DNA of 54,237 bases from Bacteroidales bacterium (GCA_017429685.1 JAFROL010000025.1:1-54237), one strand, 5' to 3'. Counted from the first letter of the stretch, positions 25,629-35,936 are shown. The notes: generated by a model not told the origin, from the sequence alone. Program-made: numbers and translations.

Positions 25629-25909
25629 ATACCGACATCCTTATAGAACAACTGCACCAGGCCAATGCCGCCGAGCGTCAGGCAGAACGCACGAGGCATA
25701 TCAACTTCCGTCCCTGGTGGATAACCATACCCGCTGCAGCGGCAATAGCCCTGATGGTGTTGATTCCGCAGCATAGCAATGCAGAACCAAAGCCCGTGAC
25801 GGGCCTGCACGTCTATTGCAACAACAACTGCCAGAAAGAGAACGCTATGGACATCATCAGGCAAAATATCAACGAAATAAGCATAACACCCATAGAATCA
25901 GAAGAATGA
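25625..25909 (+). CDS. Small single-pass membrane protein, candidate anti-sigma factor
   Basis: 94 residues. About 28 cytoplasmic residues (MNTDILIEQLHQANAAERQAER), one helix (WWITIPAAAAIALMVLIPQ), then about 45 periplasmic residues with two Cys (VYCNNNCQKEN). It is coupled to the ECF sigma gene by ATGA overlap and to the next gene the same way. The position is that of an anti-sigma factor. The cytoplasmic part is much shorter than the usual sigma-binding domain, so the assignment rests on context. Confidence 0.65.
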   Translation: MNTDILIEQLHQANAAERQAERTRHINFRPWWITIPAAAAIALMVLIPQHSNAEPKPVTGLHVYCNNNCQKENAMDIIRQNINEISITPIESEE

Positions 25910-26355
25910 AAAAAATACTCATCATACTGGTCACCTTATTCAGCATAGCGGCGGCGCACAGCCAGTCGGCCATCTGCCTGCAGTTCCTCCCACAAAAGAA
26001 CATACAGACCTATTGTGTTGACAACTACCCCCTTGGCAACGACGACAGCATAAACGTCACATTCCTGATGGCTGCCGACAGCGATGCCTACAACGCGATG
26101 ATAAAATATCTGTTTTCGCTGCCAAAACAAAATCAGCCGTCGTCATTAGAGCAGCATTCTACAAAAAAACAGAACCTTGACAACAAAAAATATTTCATCA
26201 TACGTCTATCCTCCGCCTTGCCGAGCGACAAAGGACTATACCTAACATTCTTTTCCCCCCACAACCTTTCGGCAACAATATTCCAAATAAGGGACAACAG
26301 AGATATGGAAAAAGTTGTGGCACACGTATTGACCAGAGAAACTCCAAAAGACTAA
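25906..26355 (+). CDS. Exported protein of the ECF operon
   Basis: 149 residues from ATG 25906. Signal peptide MKKILIILVTLFSIAAAHSQ, then a mixed alpha/beta domain with two Cys early on (AICLQF and TYCVDN). No family recognised; DUF4252-type proteins occupy a similar place in Bacteroidetes ECF operons but I cannot confirm homology. The start overlaps the upstream stop (ATGA). Confidence 0.65.
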   Translation: MKKILIILVTLFSIAAAHSQSAICLQFLPQKNIQTYCVDNYPLGNDDSINVTFLMAADSDAYNAMIKYLFSLPKQNQPSSLEQHSTKKQNLDNKKYFIIRLSSALPSDKGLYLTFFSPHNLSATIFQIRDNRDMEKVVAHVLTRETPKD

Positions 26356-26360
26356 TACCA

Positions 26361-28625
26361 ATGAATTTACGTAACATCTTGTTACCACTGCTGATAGCAG
26401 TGGCGGCACCCGCTGTGTGCCAAAACGTCGACACGACAAAGACGGCGAAACCCGCCAAAACGCTTCAGGCTGTGACCATTGCCGCCAAACGGCCCATCTA
26501 CACCGCCGACGGCGAAAAGAACATATACAACGTGGCCGACGACCCGTCGGTACAGAGCGGGACCACCGAGGACGCGCTGCAAAACACACCCGGCGTGACG
26601 GTCGACGTGGAGGGCAACCTACAGCTGCGCGGAGTGAGCAGCATAGAGATATGGATTGACGACAAGCCGTCGAAGCTGAGCGAGGAGAACCTGAAGACCT
26701 GGCTGCAGACGCTGCCGGCCAGCGCCATAGACCACATCGAAACCATCACGAATCCCTCGGCAAAATACGCGACCGAGGCCGAAGCCGTAATCAACATCAT
26801 CACACGTGCCCACATCAAGAAAAACCATTTCCTGAGCTTTGGCCTGAACGCAGCTTCGCAGCCTTACGTCTCGCCGTGGATCAGCTACACCTGGGCCAGC
26901 GACAAGCTGTCGTTCAACATCTACGGCAGCTTTCGCAACAGCAATAGCGACAACGACTCGTGGAGCAAAAGCAGTACATTCGGTGACAACCCTGCGGCTC
27001 CGGGCGACCTCGAACGGCTGCAAATGCTGATACGCGACACCAACAGCTCAAACTATGGAACCCGCAACAATATGGGCACCATATTTATGAGCATCAACTA
27101 CGCCATCGACAGCACCAGCGACATCAACTTCTGGAGCAACCTGAGCCCCAGCACATACGATATCGAGTCCTCTCTGTGGGTGCAACGCGAGCATTTCTTT
27201 CCTTCCCCTGCATTGTACATCTACAATCAAGACCAGACGCAACATTTCAACACGCTGTTTGGTTTTTTCGGAGGCTACTATACCAAACGCTTCGACAAAA
27301 AAGGTCACAACCTGACCGTCAGCCTCAATGGAAACATCAACAAGACCGGCCAAAAAATCATCTATAACCGCGTCTATAGTGTCACCGACGGCCTGGAAAG
27401 CAATAGTTACAAATTCAAAGACGTAAACCAGTTTATGCCCTCCGTCACTATGCAGTTGCGCTACAACCGCCCATACAGCGAGCAGGGCGAATTCACCTAC
27501 GGCCTCTCTGCTTCCCAGTCCAACAGCTACAGTGACCTTCAGCCTTACATACTCAATGCAGCCTATGACGAGCAGACCACCGTCCTCTCCCCTGCCCTGT
27601 ACGACACGCTGCGACGCTACATCTTCAACGCCGACAACAAAGCCGTCTCTGCCGACATCGGATGGCAGCACCGGTGGGGAGGCCTCACACTGAAACTTGG
27701 AATGGGAGCAAGGATAAGCTACTACAAGTATGCTTACACCGAGACGATTACACTTCCCGGTGTCGACACCTCACTGCTCAACATAACATACAACCCCTCA
27801 ATCCATCTGACCTATCGGACTGAGAAGATGCACAACCTGAAACTCAACTACACATTGCGTATGCAGAACCCCAACTCGAACGACCTGTCGCAGTTCCGCA
27901 CTTATGGCGAGGACAGCTATCGTATTGGCAACCATAATCTTTCGCAAAGTTACATACACAGCGCCGAGGCGGGCTGGAGCAAATATATGAGCAAAGGCAG
28001 CATAAGCGCCGACCTGTACGCCAAACTGTCGACCGGCGAAATAGAATGGCTCACGGACGTCACCGACGGCATCGACCCCTACATCGGCAGGGTGATAACC
28101 TACAGCACGCCATACAATCTCGGCTCTTCGCATCGCTACGGCCTGACCGCCAACGGCACTTGGCGCCCCACGGCATTCTTCAACCTGCGCTTCGATGGAA
28201 ATATCTATAACTATGGCTACAGCATCCATTACGACCGCTTGGGGAAAGAGCCGTACAGCGACAGCCAGTGGCAATACAGTATGAAACTGAATCTGTGGGC
28301 AAAGATACTAGGACGCTACCAGGTGAACGCATCGGCCAATTACACTTCGCCAACGATAGGACTGCTGTCGACCGGCAGCGCACAATACAGGCTTAATGCC
28401 GGCATCCGTGCCGACTTCTTCAAACGCAAACTCAGTGCCTTCATCAATGTTCAAGATATCTTCAACTGGGGCAAACGCATTGGCAACGAAAGCAATAACA
28501 CCAACCCATACTACATCCGCGAAAGCCTGAGCCGAACCCTCAACAGCCGCTACATCTCGGCCGGCATAACCCTGCGATTCGGCAAGATGGAGCTGGAAAG
28601 CAAAACCAAAAGCGGAAGCGAATAG
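26361..28625 (+). CDS. TonB-dependent receptor-like outer-membrane protein
   Basis: 754 residues. Signal peptide ending AVCQ. The plug-like domain starts with LQAVTIAAKRPIY and contains DALQNTPGVTVDVEGNLQLRGV, then IDHIETITNPSAKY. The rest is a long beta-barrel of the OMP_b-brl_3 type with many aromatic-ended strands. There is no N-terminal carboxypeptidase-like (CarboxypepD_reg) domain and no STN signalling domain, so signalling to the ECF factor would need another route. The C-terminus is polar (KTKSGSE) rather than Phe-ending. It begins 5 bp after the exported protein. Substrate unknown. Confidence 0.9.
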   Translation: MNLRNILLPLLIAVAAPAVCQNVDTTKTAKPAKTLQAVTIAAKRPIYTADGEKNIYNVADDPSVQSGTTEDALQNTPGVTVDVEGNLQLRGVSSIEIWIDDKPSKLSEENLKTWLQTLPASAIDHIETITNPSAKYATEAEAVINIITRAHIKKNHFLSFGLNAASQPYVSPWISYTWASDKLSFNIYGSFRNSNSDNDSWSKSSTFGDNPAAPGDLERLQMLIRDTNSSNYGTRNNMGTIFMSINYAIDSTSDINFWSNLSPSTYDIESSLWVQREHFFPSPALYIYNQDQTQHFNTLFGFFGGYYTKRFDKKGHNLTVSLNGNINKTGQKIIYNRVYSVTDGLESNSYKFKDVNQFMPSVTMQLRYNRPYSEQGEFTYGLSASQSNSYSDLQPYILNAAYDEQTTVLSPALYDTLRRYIFNADNKAVSADIGWQHRWGGLTLKLGMGARISYYKYAYTETITLPGVDTSLLNITYNPSIHLTYRTEKMHNLKLNYTLRMQNPNSNDLSQFRTYGEDSYRIGNHNLSQSYIHSAEAGWSKYMSKGSISADLYAKLSTGEIEWLTDVTDGIDPYIGRVITYSTPYNLGSSHRYGLTANGTWRPTAFFNLRFDGNIYNYGYSIHYDRLGKEPYSDSQWQYSMKLNLWAKILGRYQVNASANYTSPTIGLLSTGSAQYRLNAGIRADFFKRKLSAFINVQDIFNWGKRIGNESNNTNPYYIRESLSRTLNSRYISAGITLRFGKMELESKTKSGSE

Positions 28626-28668
28626 CGATACAACACAATAAAATAAACATACTGGCGTTTACGTCGGT

Positions 28669-30531
28669 ATGGAAACAAAACTCGAACTGCTGGCACCGGC
28701 GAAAAACGCCGAGCAAGGCATCGCGGCCATAAACCACGGTGCCGATGCCGTTTATATTGGTGCGCCGCTGTTTGGCGCACGCGTGGCGGCAGGCAACAGC
28801 ATCGACGACATCGACAAGCTGGTCAAATATGCGCATCCGTTTGGTTCCAAAGTCTTTGCAACAGTAAACACGCTCCTTTTCGACAACGAACTCGAAGCAG
28901 CAAGGCAGATGATATGGACACTCTACGACACTGGCGTAGACGCTATCATTATGCAAGATATGGGCCTATTGGAAATGGACCTTCCGCCCATCGAACTGCA
29001 CGCGTCGACACAGACCCACAACATCAACCCGCAGCGCGTAAAGTTCTTGGAACAAGTTGGTTTCAAGCGCATCATACTGGCTCGCGAAACATCGCTACAG
29101 CAGATGGCAGCGCTGCGAAAAGAGACCACTGCCGACCTCGAGGCATTCATCCAAGGAGCCCTATGCGTATGCTACAGCGGCCAGTGCTATATGAGTCTGT
29201 TCCTTGACAAACAGCACAATAAAACCAACGAACCGCCACGCAGCGGCAACCGAGGCAGCTGCACACAACCCTGCCGTGCCACATACGACCTCATAAACGG
29301 TCAGGGCAAAGTGCTTCGCAAAAACGAGCATCTGCTCTCACTAAAAGACTTTTCTGCAGCGCAGAGCATTGAATCTATGATAGATACAGGCATCACTTCG
29401 TTCAAAATCGAAGGACGCCTCAAAGACATCTCATACGTAAAGAATGTCACCGGATACTACCGCCAGCTGCTCGACAGCATAATGGCTCGACGCGAAGGAT
29501 TCAAGCCTGCCTCGTCGGGAAAGACACGACTGTTTTTCACTCCCGATCTGGAGCGCACCTTCAACCGCGGTTTTACCGACTATTTCCTAAACAGTCGCAA
29601 GCCAATAGCTTCATACGCCACACAGAAGTCGCTGGGCAAGATGATAGGAACTGTTATTTCCAGCAACGGCAACACTCTTGTAATCAACAATAAGGAGCTA
29701 CTTACTGCTGGTGACGGCCTCTGCTATTTCAATGACGAAAAACAACTTGAAGGATTTCTGGTCAACCACGTGAACGGCAATCGCATCACGGTCAACAAGT
29801 CGCTGAATATAAGCAAAGGAACACAACTGTGGCGCAACAACGACTTTGCTTTCGAAAAGCAGCTGCAAGGCAATACATCGGAACGCAAAATTGCTGTTTC
29901 TATGACACTTGCAGAAACGCCAGAAGGTTTAAAACTGACGATTGCTGACGAAGACGGCATAGAGGCATCCGTTGCTGTCGAATGTACAAAAGAACCAGCT
30001 CGCAATGAGACAAAAGCAAAAGAAACCATCATTGCGCAACTATCAAAACTGGGCGGTACACCTTTTGAAATCAACAATATAGACATCGAAACCAAGCATC
30101 AGTATTTTCTGCCAACATCGTTGCTGAACGAATTGCGACGCAAAGCAGTCGAGGCACTCCAAGAAAAGCGCATCGACACAAACAGACCGGCAGATACAAT
30201 CCTTGCACTCAACGACATACCATACTTCCAAGCCAATGTCGACGGCCGTGCCAACATCGTCAACACCAAAGCCGAGGCATTCTACCGCCGACACGGCGTA
30301 ACTATCATAGAACGAGGACCCGACCAGCCAGGAGTTGATTTCAAAGACGACTTTCCGCTGATGACCACAAAATACTGTCTGCGCTACGAAATGGGCCAAT
30401 GCCTGATGCACAAGTGCAACAAAACCGTCAGCCCCGACTATGCCGGCGACCTGTTCCTTTACAACAACGGCAATAAGTTCAGGCTGTCGTTCGACTGTAA
30501 AAAATGTGAAATGCAAATACATAAATCGTAA
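28669..30531 (+). CDS. U32 family protein, RlhA-like
   Basis: 620 residues. U32 proteins, once called collagenase-like peptidases, include RlhA, which hydroxylates C2501 of 23S rRNA. Motifs: ELLAPAKNAEQGIAAINHGADAVYIG at the N-terminus, HASTQTHNINP, then the Cys-rich region GALCVCYSGQCYMS and GNRGSCTQPCRATY, and FKIEGRLKD. A second Cys group CLMHKCNKT and FDCKKCEM closes the protein. Length matches the long two-part form with the DUF3656-like middle. It is followed 3 bp later by cutC. Confidence 0.92.
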   Translation: METKLELLAPAKNAEQGIAAINHGADAVYIGAPLFGARVAAGNSIDDIDKLVKYAHPFGSKVFATVNTLLFDNELEAARQMIWTLYDTGVDAIIMQDMGLLEMDLPPIELHASTQTHNINPQRVKFLEQVGFKRIILARETSLQQMAALRKETTADLEAFIQGALCVCYSGQCYMSLFLDKQHNKTNEPPRSGNRGSCTQPCRATYDLINGQGKVLRKNEHLLSLKDFSAAQSIESMIDTGITSFKIEGRLKDISYVKNVTGYYRQLLDSIMARREGFKPASSGKTRLFFTPDLERTFNRGFTDYFLNSRKPIASYATQKSLGKMIGTVISSNGNTLVINNKELLTAGDGLCYFNDEKQLEGFLVNHVNGNRITVNKSLNISKGTQLWRNNDFAFEKQLQGNTSERKIAVSMTLAETPEGLKLTIADEDGIEASVAVECTKEPARNETKAKETIIAQLSKLGGTPFEINNIDIETKHQYFLPTSLLNELRRKAVEALQEKRIDTNRPADTILALNDIPYFQANVDGRANIVNTKAEAFYRRHGVTIIERGPDQPGVDFKDDFPLMTTKYCLRYEMGQCLMHKCNKTVSPDYAGDLFLYNNGNKFRLSFDCKKCEMQIHKS

Positions 30532-30534
30532 AAT

Positions 30535-31233
30535 ATGTTCGTAGAAATATGCTGTAACTCCGTGCTTTCTGCAGTCAACGCCAAGCGTGGTGGAGCATAC
30601 CGCATAGAGCTATGCCAAGCTCTGGGCGAAGGAGGCACAACACCGTCGGCAGCGGCCATAGAATACTGTGTCAAGGAGCTGAATCTGCACACACGCGTGC
30701 TGATACGGCCTCGTGGCGGCAATTTCGTATACGGCGATGCCGAGATGCGAGCCATACTGCGCGACATCGAACTGGCGCACAAACTCGGGGCTCACGCCGT
30801 TGTGGTTGGATTCCTTACGCCTGATGGCGATATCGACACTGCCAAGACTCGCCAGGCGGTAGAAGCTGCTAACGGTATGGATATCACATTCCACCGCGCT
30901 TTCGACGAATGCCGCAATCCTGAAGAGGCTTTGGAGCAGATCATTGACTGCGGATGCAATAAACTGCTGACTTCCGGCTGCGCACCGACAGCACTGGAGG
31001 GCAAAGAGATGCTCAAAAAACTGCTCAAACAAGCCGACAGACGCATAGACATAATCGGAGCAGCTGGAGTTACCGTCGATAACGTTCACCAATTAGTGTG
31101 GGATACAGGCCTTTACGAAGTCCACGGTTCACTTAAGCATACCGTTGACGGACTTACCTGCACAGACATCGACCAAGTGCGTGAATTTATGAAAATCACC
31201 GACGATTTTCTAAATTATCCACCATTCAATTAA
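30535..31233 (+). CDS. cutC: CutC family protein
   Basis: 232 residues, TIM-barrel family. First linked to copper handling in E. coli, though that role is disputed. Signature segments are EICCNSVLSAVNAKRGGAYRIELC, TRVLIRPRGGNFVY, ITFHRAFDECRNP and LLTSGCAPTALEG. Complete and of normal length. It lies in one run with the U32 gene (3 bp) and the lipoprotein gene (17 bp). Confidence 0.95.
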   Translation: MFVEICCNSVLSAVNAKRGGAYRIELCQALGEGGTTPSAAAIEYCVKELNLHTRVLIRPRGGNFVYGDAEMRAILRDIELAHKLGAHAVVVGFLTPDGDIDTAKTRQAVEAANGMDITFHRAFDECRNPEEALEQIIDCGCNKLLTSGCAPTALEGKEMLKKLLKQADRRIDIIGAAGVTVDNVHQLVWDTGLYEVHGSLKHTVDGLTCTDIDQVREFMKITDDFLNYPPFN

Positions 31234-31250
31234 GACAAAACGACTACAAT

Positions 31251-33941
31251 ATGAAAACTAAATTACTTATTCCGACGTTATTATTGGTCCTTTTGGCCAC
31301 CTCGTGCCACAAGGAGAAACATTTCATCACCGACAAAGACTATCGCGCACAGGTTCACGACGACTTCGTCAACCGGCAGCAGATGGCGGCAGGACGCGCC
31401 GATGCCCTTTTTGGCGGAATGGACACGCTCGACACCGAGACACGCGAGGCCTTGGAATTCCTCTACGCCTATATGCCTTATAGCGACCTGGCCGACTATG
31501 ACCAAACATTTTACTTGCAGCAGATTAGGGCTGCTTTTAAGGCACGCGAGGAGTTCTGCTGGGGCGAAAAGATTCCCGAAGACATCTTTCGCCACTTCGT
31601 TCTCGTCTATCGTGTTAATAACGAAAATCTTGACACGGCGCGGCTGTTGATGCAGCGCGAGCTGAAACCGCGCGTTGAAGGGCTTTCGATGTACGATGCC
31701 GCCCTCGAGGTCAACCACTGGTGCCACGAGTATGTAGCCTATCGCGCCAGCGACGGCCGCACATCGGCACCGCTGGCCACAATGCGCACATCTTTAGGTC
31801 GTTGTGGCGAGGAATCAACCTTTGCCGTCACCGCCCTGCGCAGCGTCGGCATCCCCGCACGCCAGTGCTATACACCCCGTTGGGCCCACTGCGACGACAA
31901 CCACGCCTGGGTAGAAGTCTACATCCCCGACAGCAACCGCTGGTACTTCCTCGGTGCCTGCGAGCCCGACCCCGAGCTGGATATGGGCTGGTTTGCAGTG
32001 CCTTCCACGCGTTGTATGATGGTCCACAGCAAAGCCTTTGGCCGCTACAAAGGCGATGAAGAGGTGGTGAAACAGACCGCGCTGTACAGCGAACTTAATT
32101 TGCTGAGCCACTATGCCCCGACAAAGAAAGCCACCGTGCGCGTCTTCGACGCAAACAATAAAACCGTCGAAGGTGCTGACGTAAAGTTTAAGTTATACAA
32201 CTACAGCGAGTTCTACACCCTCGCAACAATAAAGACCAACAAGAACGGCATCGCCCAGCTAACCACCGGCCTTGGCGACCTGCAGATTTGGGCCACCGAC
32301 GGACAGAATTACAATTACGTGATGATGGATGTCCGTCAGCAAGACACTGTAGACATATATCTTACGCGCGAAGCTGGAACAGAATACACCGAGATGGCCG
32401 ACGTTGTTCCCCCAATTGCCGGCGAAGCCAAGGTAACACCCACCAAAGAGAAGACCGACCGCAACGCAAAACGCTTGGAATATGAGGATTCCGTCCGCGG
32501 AGCATACGTTGCGACCTTCCCGACAAAAGAAAACTACAAAAACCTGCTGAAACCCAACAACAACCTTACCGACGAGCAGGCTTGGGAACTAATCCACAAG
32601 GCCGAAGGAAACTATGAAGAAATCGCCAAATACATAAATAATCACGCAGACGAAAGCATTGCCGCAAACACAACAATAATAGCGGGAGAACGCGAGGGAA
32701 AAATCGCTTGCAACTACCTTTACGACTACCTCAAGACATTCAGCGACAAGGATATGCGCGATATTTCGGCCGAAACTCTTGAGTCGCATTGGTGTAAGCC
32801 AAAAATATCCTGCGTTATGGAAACATACGATGAATTCTACGTCAAAGGCCTGATGCCTTCCCGCATAAGCAACGAGATGGTGCGTCCGTGGCGCCAGTTC
32901 CTGGCAGAAAAACTGGCCGACATCAAGGATGCCAACAGTCTGATAGTATGGACAAAAGAGAATATTTCCGTCGACGATACCGGCAACTACTACAACTGTC
33001 CCATTTCGCCCCGTGGCGTCTATGAGCTGCGCCACAGCGACCGCCACAGCCGCGACATCTTCTTTGTTGCCGCCTGCCGTTCGCTGAATATTCCGGCCTA
33101 TCTCGACAACGCCACAAACACCATTTACGTATGCGACGGTGACGCTGAAAAGCTCTGGAAGAAAGGCAAATGGGTCAAAGTGTCGTTTGAAGAAGACACC
33201 GAAGTCCAACCCACCGCCAAACTGACGTTGACCTACAAACCCTCCAAAGAGCTGGCCAAACCCGTCTACTGGCCACACTTCACGATAGCAAAATACGAGA
33301 ACGGCGACTTCGTCACCTTCGACTTCGAAGGGGATCCGCGTATGGACAAATTCCCAGCGACAATCAGCTTGGAACCAGGCTACTATCGCCTAATGACCGG
33401 CAATCGCTATCCCGAAGGCGACGTACTGACCAGAACGGAATATTTCACCGTAACAGAAGGTCAAAAAATCACTAAAGAAATCATTCTAAGACCTTTGGCC
33501 GACCGCAGCGCAAAAGCCGCCGCAAGCATCGACCCCAACCAGGAAATCATTGCCGATATGGCCACCCTGGCCGAATATGCCGGCAGCACGGGTATGCTGT
33601 TCGTCTTCGTTGGCGACTACAAGGAGCCCAGCAAACACCTTATCAAAGAAATGCAAGCTCTTGAAAAAGAATACAAAGAATGGGGCGGAATGACATATCT
33701 CGTAGCACCAGCATCGGCAAAGCCCGTCAGTTTCGGTCTGCCCAACACCGACTGCATCATTCGCGAAGCAGTCGACAAAGACCCCTTCGAAACACAGATT
33801 CTCAACGCCCTGAAACTCGACCTAAAGAACGACTATCCGCTTGTGGCACTGGTCAATAACCGCGGAGAAATCCTATTCCACAGCCACGGATATTCCATTG
33901 GTCTGGCCGAACAAATATTAAAAAGAACAAAAAAGAACTAA
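31251..33941 (+). CDS. Transglutaminase-domain lipoprotein
   Basis: 896 residues. The lipobox LLATSC at about residues 15-20 predicts a lipoprotein. The transglutaminase-like core (about 180-290) has the Cys in LGRCGEESTF, the His in CDDNHAWVEVYI and an Asp in GACEPDPELD, so the catalytic triad seems intact. A second related segment near residues 585-640 (YELRHSDRHSRDIFFVAACRSLNIPAYL) lacks the full triad. The end (about 760-896) resembles a thioredoxin-like domain without a CxxC motif. Such proteins are common and poorly studied in Bacteroidales; substrate unknown. Confidence 0.88.
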   Translation: MKTKLLIPTLLLVLLATSCHKEKHFITDKDYRAQVHDDFVNRQQMAAGRADALFGGMDTLDTETREALEFLYAYMPYSDLADYDQTFYLQQIRAAFKAREEFCWGEKIPEDIFRHFVLVYRVNNENLDTARLLMQRELKPRVEGLSMYDAALEVNHWCHEYVAYRASDGRTSAPLATMRTSLGRCGEESTFAVTALRSVGIPARQCYTPRWAHCDDNHAWVEVYIPDSNRWYFLGACEPDPELDMGWFAVPSTRCMMVHSKAFGRYKGDEEVVKQTALYSELNLLSHYAPTKKATVRVFDANNKTVEGADVKFKLYNYSEFYTLATIKTNKNGIAQLTTGLGDLQIWATDGQNYNYVMMDVRQQDTVDIYLTREAGTEYTEMADVVPPIAGEAKVTPTKEKTDRNAKRLEYEDSVRGAYVATFPTKENYKNLLKPNNNLTDEQAWELIHKAEGNYEEIAKYINNHADESIAANTTIIAGEREGKIACNYLYDYLKTFSDKDMRDISAETLESHWCKPKISCVMETYDEFYVKGLMPSRISNEMVRPWRQFLAEKLADIKDANSLIVWTKENISVDDTGNYYNCPISPRGVYELRHSDRHSRDIFFVAACRSLNIPAYLDNATNTIYVCDGDAEKLWKKGKWVKVSFEEDTEVQPTAKLTLTYKPSKELAKPVYWPHFTIAKYENGDFVTFDFEGDPRMDKFPATISLEPGYYRLMTGNRYPEGDVLTRTEYFTVTEGQKITKEIILRPLADRSAKAAASIDPNQEIIADMATLAEYAGSTGMLFVFVGDYKEPSKHLIKEMQALEKEYKEWGGMTYLVAPASAKPVSFGLPNTDCIIREAVDKDPFETQILNALKLDLKNDYPLVALVNNRGEILFHSHGYSIGLAEQILKRTKKN

Positions 33942-33961
33942 CACATATTAAAATAAATGCG

Positions 33962-33969
33962 TATTTTTG
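33962..33969 (+). promoter_or_regulatory. -7 box of glmS
   Basis: TATTTTTG, 98 bp before the glmS ATG, starting a leader that contains the hairpin at 33981-34010. No good -33 TTTG at the usual distance. Confidence 0.6.
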
Positions 33970-33980
33970 CATCCACTATC

Positions 33981-34010
33981 TTGGCGGACAATATCCTTTT
34001 TGTTCGCCAA
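33981..34010 (+). promoter_or_regulatory. Hairpin in the glmS leader
   Basis: TTGGCGGACAA (33981-33991) pairs with TTGTTCGCCAA (34000-34010), an 11-bp stem with one G-T pair and an 8-nt loop. No T run follows, so it is not a standard terminator. It lies between the -7 box and the ATG. Confidence 0.6.
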
Positions 34011-34067
34011 AAATGCGCGTAATCAATATAATACACAAATCTACAAACTTCAAAACACCTAAAAAAT

Positions 34068-35936
34068 ATGTGTGGAATAGTTGGATATATCGGGGAGCAA
34101 GAAGCCTACCCCATCTTGATAAAAGGGCTTCACAGACTTGAATACCGCGGATACGACAGCGCGGGAGTTTCGATGATCAACGTCAAAGGCGAACTATCTG
34201 TCTATAAGGCAAAAGGCAAAGTATCGGCACTCGAAGCATCGGTCGAAGACAAAGACGTCAGCGGAACCATTGGCATAGCCCACACTCGCTGGGCCACCCA
34301 CGGCGAGCCCAACGCCACCAACGCTCACCCACATTATTCACAGTCGAAGAACTTGGCTCTTGTACATAACGGTATCATTGAGAACTACAAAGCGCTGCGT
34401 ACCGAAATGGAAAAGCACGGAATGACCTTCTGCAGTGAGACCGACACCGAAGTGCTTGTACAACTGATAGAATACACACAGAACACCCACAACTGCGACC
34501 TTTATACCGCCACACAGTTGGCCCTGAAGAGCGTTATCGGAGCCTACGCCATCGCAATCCTCGACAAACGCAACCCCAATCAACTGATTTGCGCCCGTAA
34601 AGGCAGCCCGCTAATCATCGGCGTGGGTAGTCACAACGGCGAGAAAAACGGAAAAGCTGAATTCTTCCTTGGCAGCGACGCGACGCCAATCATCGAATAC
34701 ACCAACCAGGTGATCTACCTTCAGGACGAGGAAATCGCCATAATGAACCGCGACGGAGACCTGAAGATCACCAACTTATCGAACGTGAAGCAAACGCCGC
34801 AACTGGTGACACTGCAGATGAATCTCGACGAGCTGGAAAAAGGTGGCTATCCCCATTTTATGCTGAAAGAAATCCACGAACAGCCGGCAGCAATGCGCAT
34901 CTGCACCAAAGGCCGTCTGAATATTGTGGACAAAGACGTGCTGCTGAGCGGTATCATCGACCACAAAGATAAATTCATCAACGCCCGCCGTATCATCATT
35001 TGTGCCTGCGGAACCTCTTGGCATTCAGCGCTCATCGGCAAATACTTCATCGAAGAGGCAGCCCAAATACCCGTCGAGGTGGAATACGCATCCGAATTCC
35101 GCTACCGCAACCCAGTCATCTTCCCCGACGACGTGGTGATTGCAGTCTCGCAGTCGGGCGAAACCGCCGACACGCTTGCCGCCATCCAGCTGGCCAAGAG
35201 CAAAGGTGCATTCCTTTACGGAATTTGCAACGTAATCGGCTCCTCTATCCCCCGCGCCACCGACAGTGGCACATACCTCCACGTCGGCCCTGAAATCGGC
35301 GTAGCGTCGACAAAAGCCTTCACCGGACAGGTCATAACCCTCATAATGCTCGGCCTGGCCATTGCCAAGGAGAAAAAGACCCTCAGCGACGAGATGTTCC
35401 ATATGCTCGTCGACGAACTGCAGCAGATTCCCGACAAAATGCAGTGGACCCTCGACCACAACAAGGGCATCGACCAGTTCGCCCAGATGTTCACCTACGC
35501 CCGCAACTTCATCTATCTGGGACGCGGCTACAACTACCCCGTGGCCCTCGAAGGCGCACTGAAACTCAAGGAAATCAGCTATATCCACGCCGAAGGCTAT
35601 CCCGCTGCCGAGATGAAGCACGGCCCCATCGCCCTCATCGACGAAGAGATGCCCGTCGTCGTCATCGCACCGAAACGCGGTATGTACGAAAAGATCGTCA
35701 GCAACATTCAGGAAATCAAGTCACGCAAGGGCAAGATTATCAGCGTCGTGACCGAAGGCGACACCGTAGTCAAGGGTATGAGCGACTACTGCTTCGAAAT
35801 CCCCGACACACGCGACTGCTACGTGCCTCTGCTGGCCATCCTGCCGCTGCAGCTTCTCTCCTACTATGTGGCCATAGCTAAGGGCCGTAACGTCGACCAG
35901 CCGCGCAACCTGGCCAAGTCCGTCACAGTAGAATAG
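34068..35936 (+). CDS. glmS: Glutamine-fructose-6-phosphate aminotransferase
   Basis: 622 residues. It makes glucosamine-6-phosphate for peptidoglycan and lipid A. Met is followed by the catalytic Cys (MCGIVGYIG). The glutaminase domain has LEYRGYDSAG and HTRWATHGEP. Two SIS sugar-isomerase domains follow (CGTSWHSA, VSQSGETADT, STKAFTGQ), and the enzyme ends with the conserved QPRNLAKSVTVE. Complete. The leader holds a stable hairpin but nothing resembling the Firmicutes glmS ribozyme. Confidence 0.98.
   Translation: MCGIVGYIGEQEAYPILIKGLHRLEYRGYDSAGVSMINVKGELSVYKAKGKVSALEASVEDKDVSGTIGIAHTRWATHGEPNATNAHPHYSQSKNLALVHNGIIENYKALRTEMEKHGMTFCSETDTEVLVQLIEYTQNTHNCDLYTATQLALKSVIGAYAIAILDKRNPNQLICARKGSPLIIGVGSHNGEKNGKAEFFLGSDATPIIEYTNQVIYLQDEEIAIMNRDGDLKITNLSNVKQTPQLVTLQMNLDELEKGGYPHFMLKEIHEQPAAMRICTKGRLNIVDKDVLLSGIIDHKDKFINARRIIICACGTSWHSALIGKYFIEEAAQIPVEVEYASEFRYRNPVIFPDDVVIAVSQSGETADTLAAIQLAKSKGAFLYGICNVIGSSIPRATDSGTYLHVGPEIGVASTKAFTGQVITLIMLGLAIAKEKKTLSDEMFHMLVDELQQIPDKMQWTLDHNKGIDQFAQMFTYARNFIYLGRGYNYPVALEGALKLKEISYIHAEGYPAAEMKHGPIALIDEEMPVVVIAPKRGMYEKIVSNIQEIKSRKGKIISVVTEGDTVVKGMSDYCFEIPDTRDCYVPLLAILPLQLLSYYVAIAKGRNVDQPRNLAKSVTVE

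Noticed and set aside
33981-34010. glmS ribozyme
   Set aside because: Only one simple hairpin is present; the ribozyme core and pseudoknots are not there.
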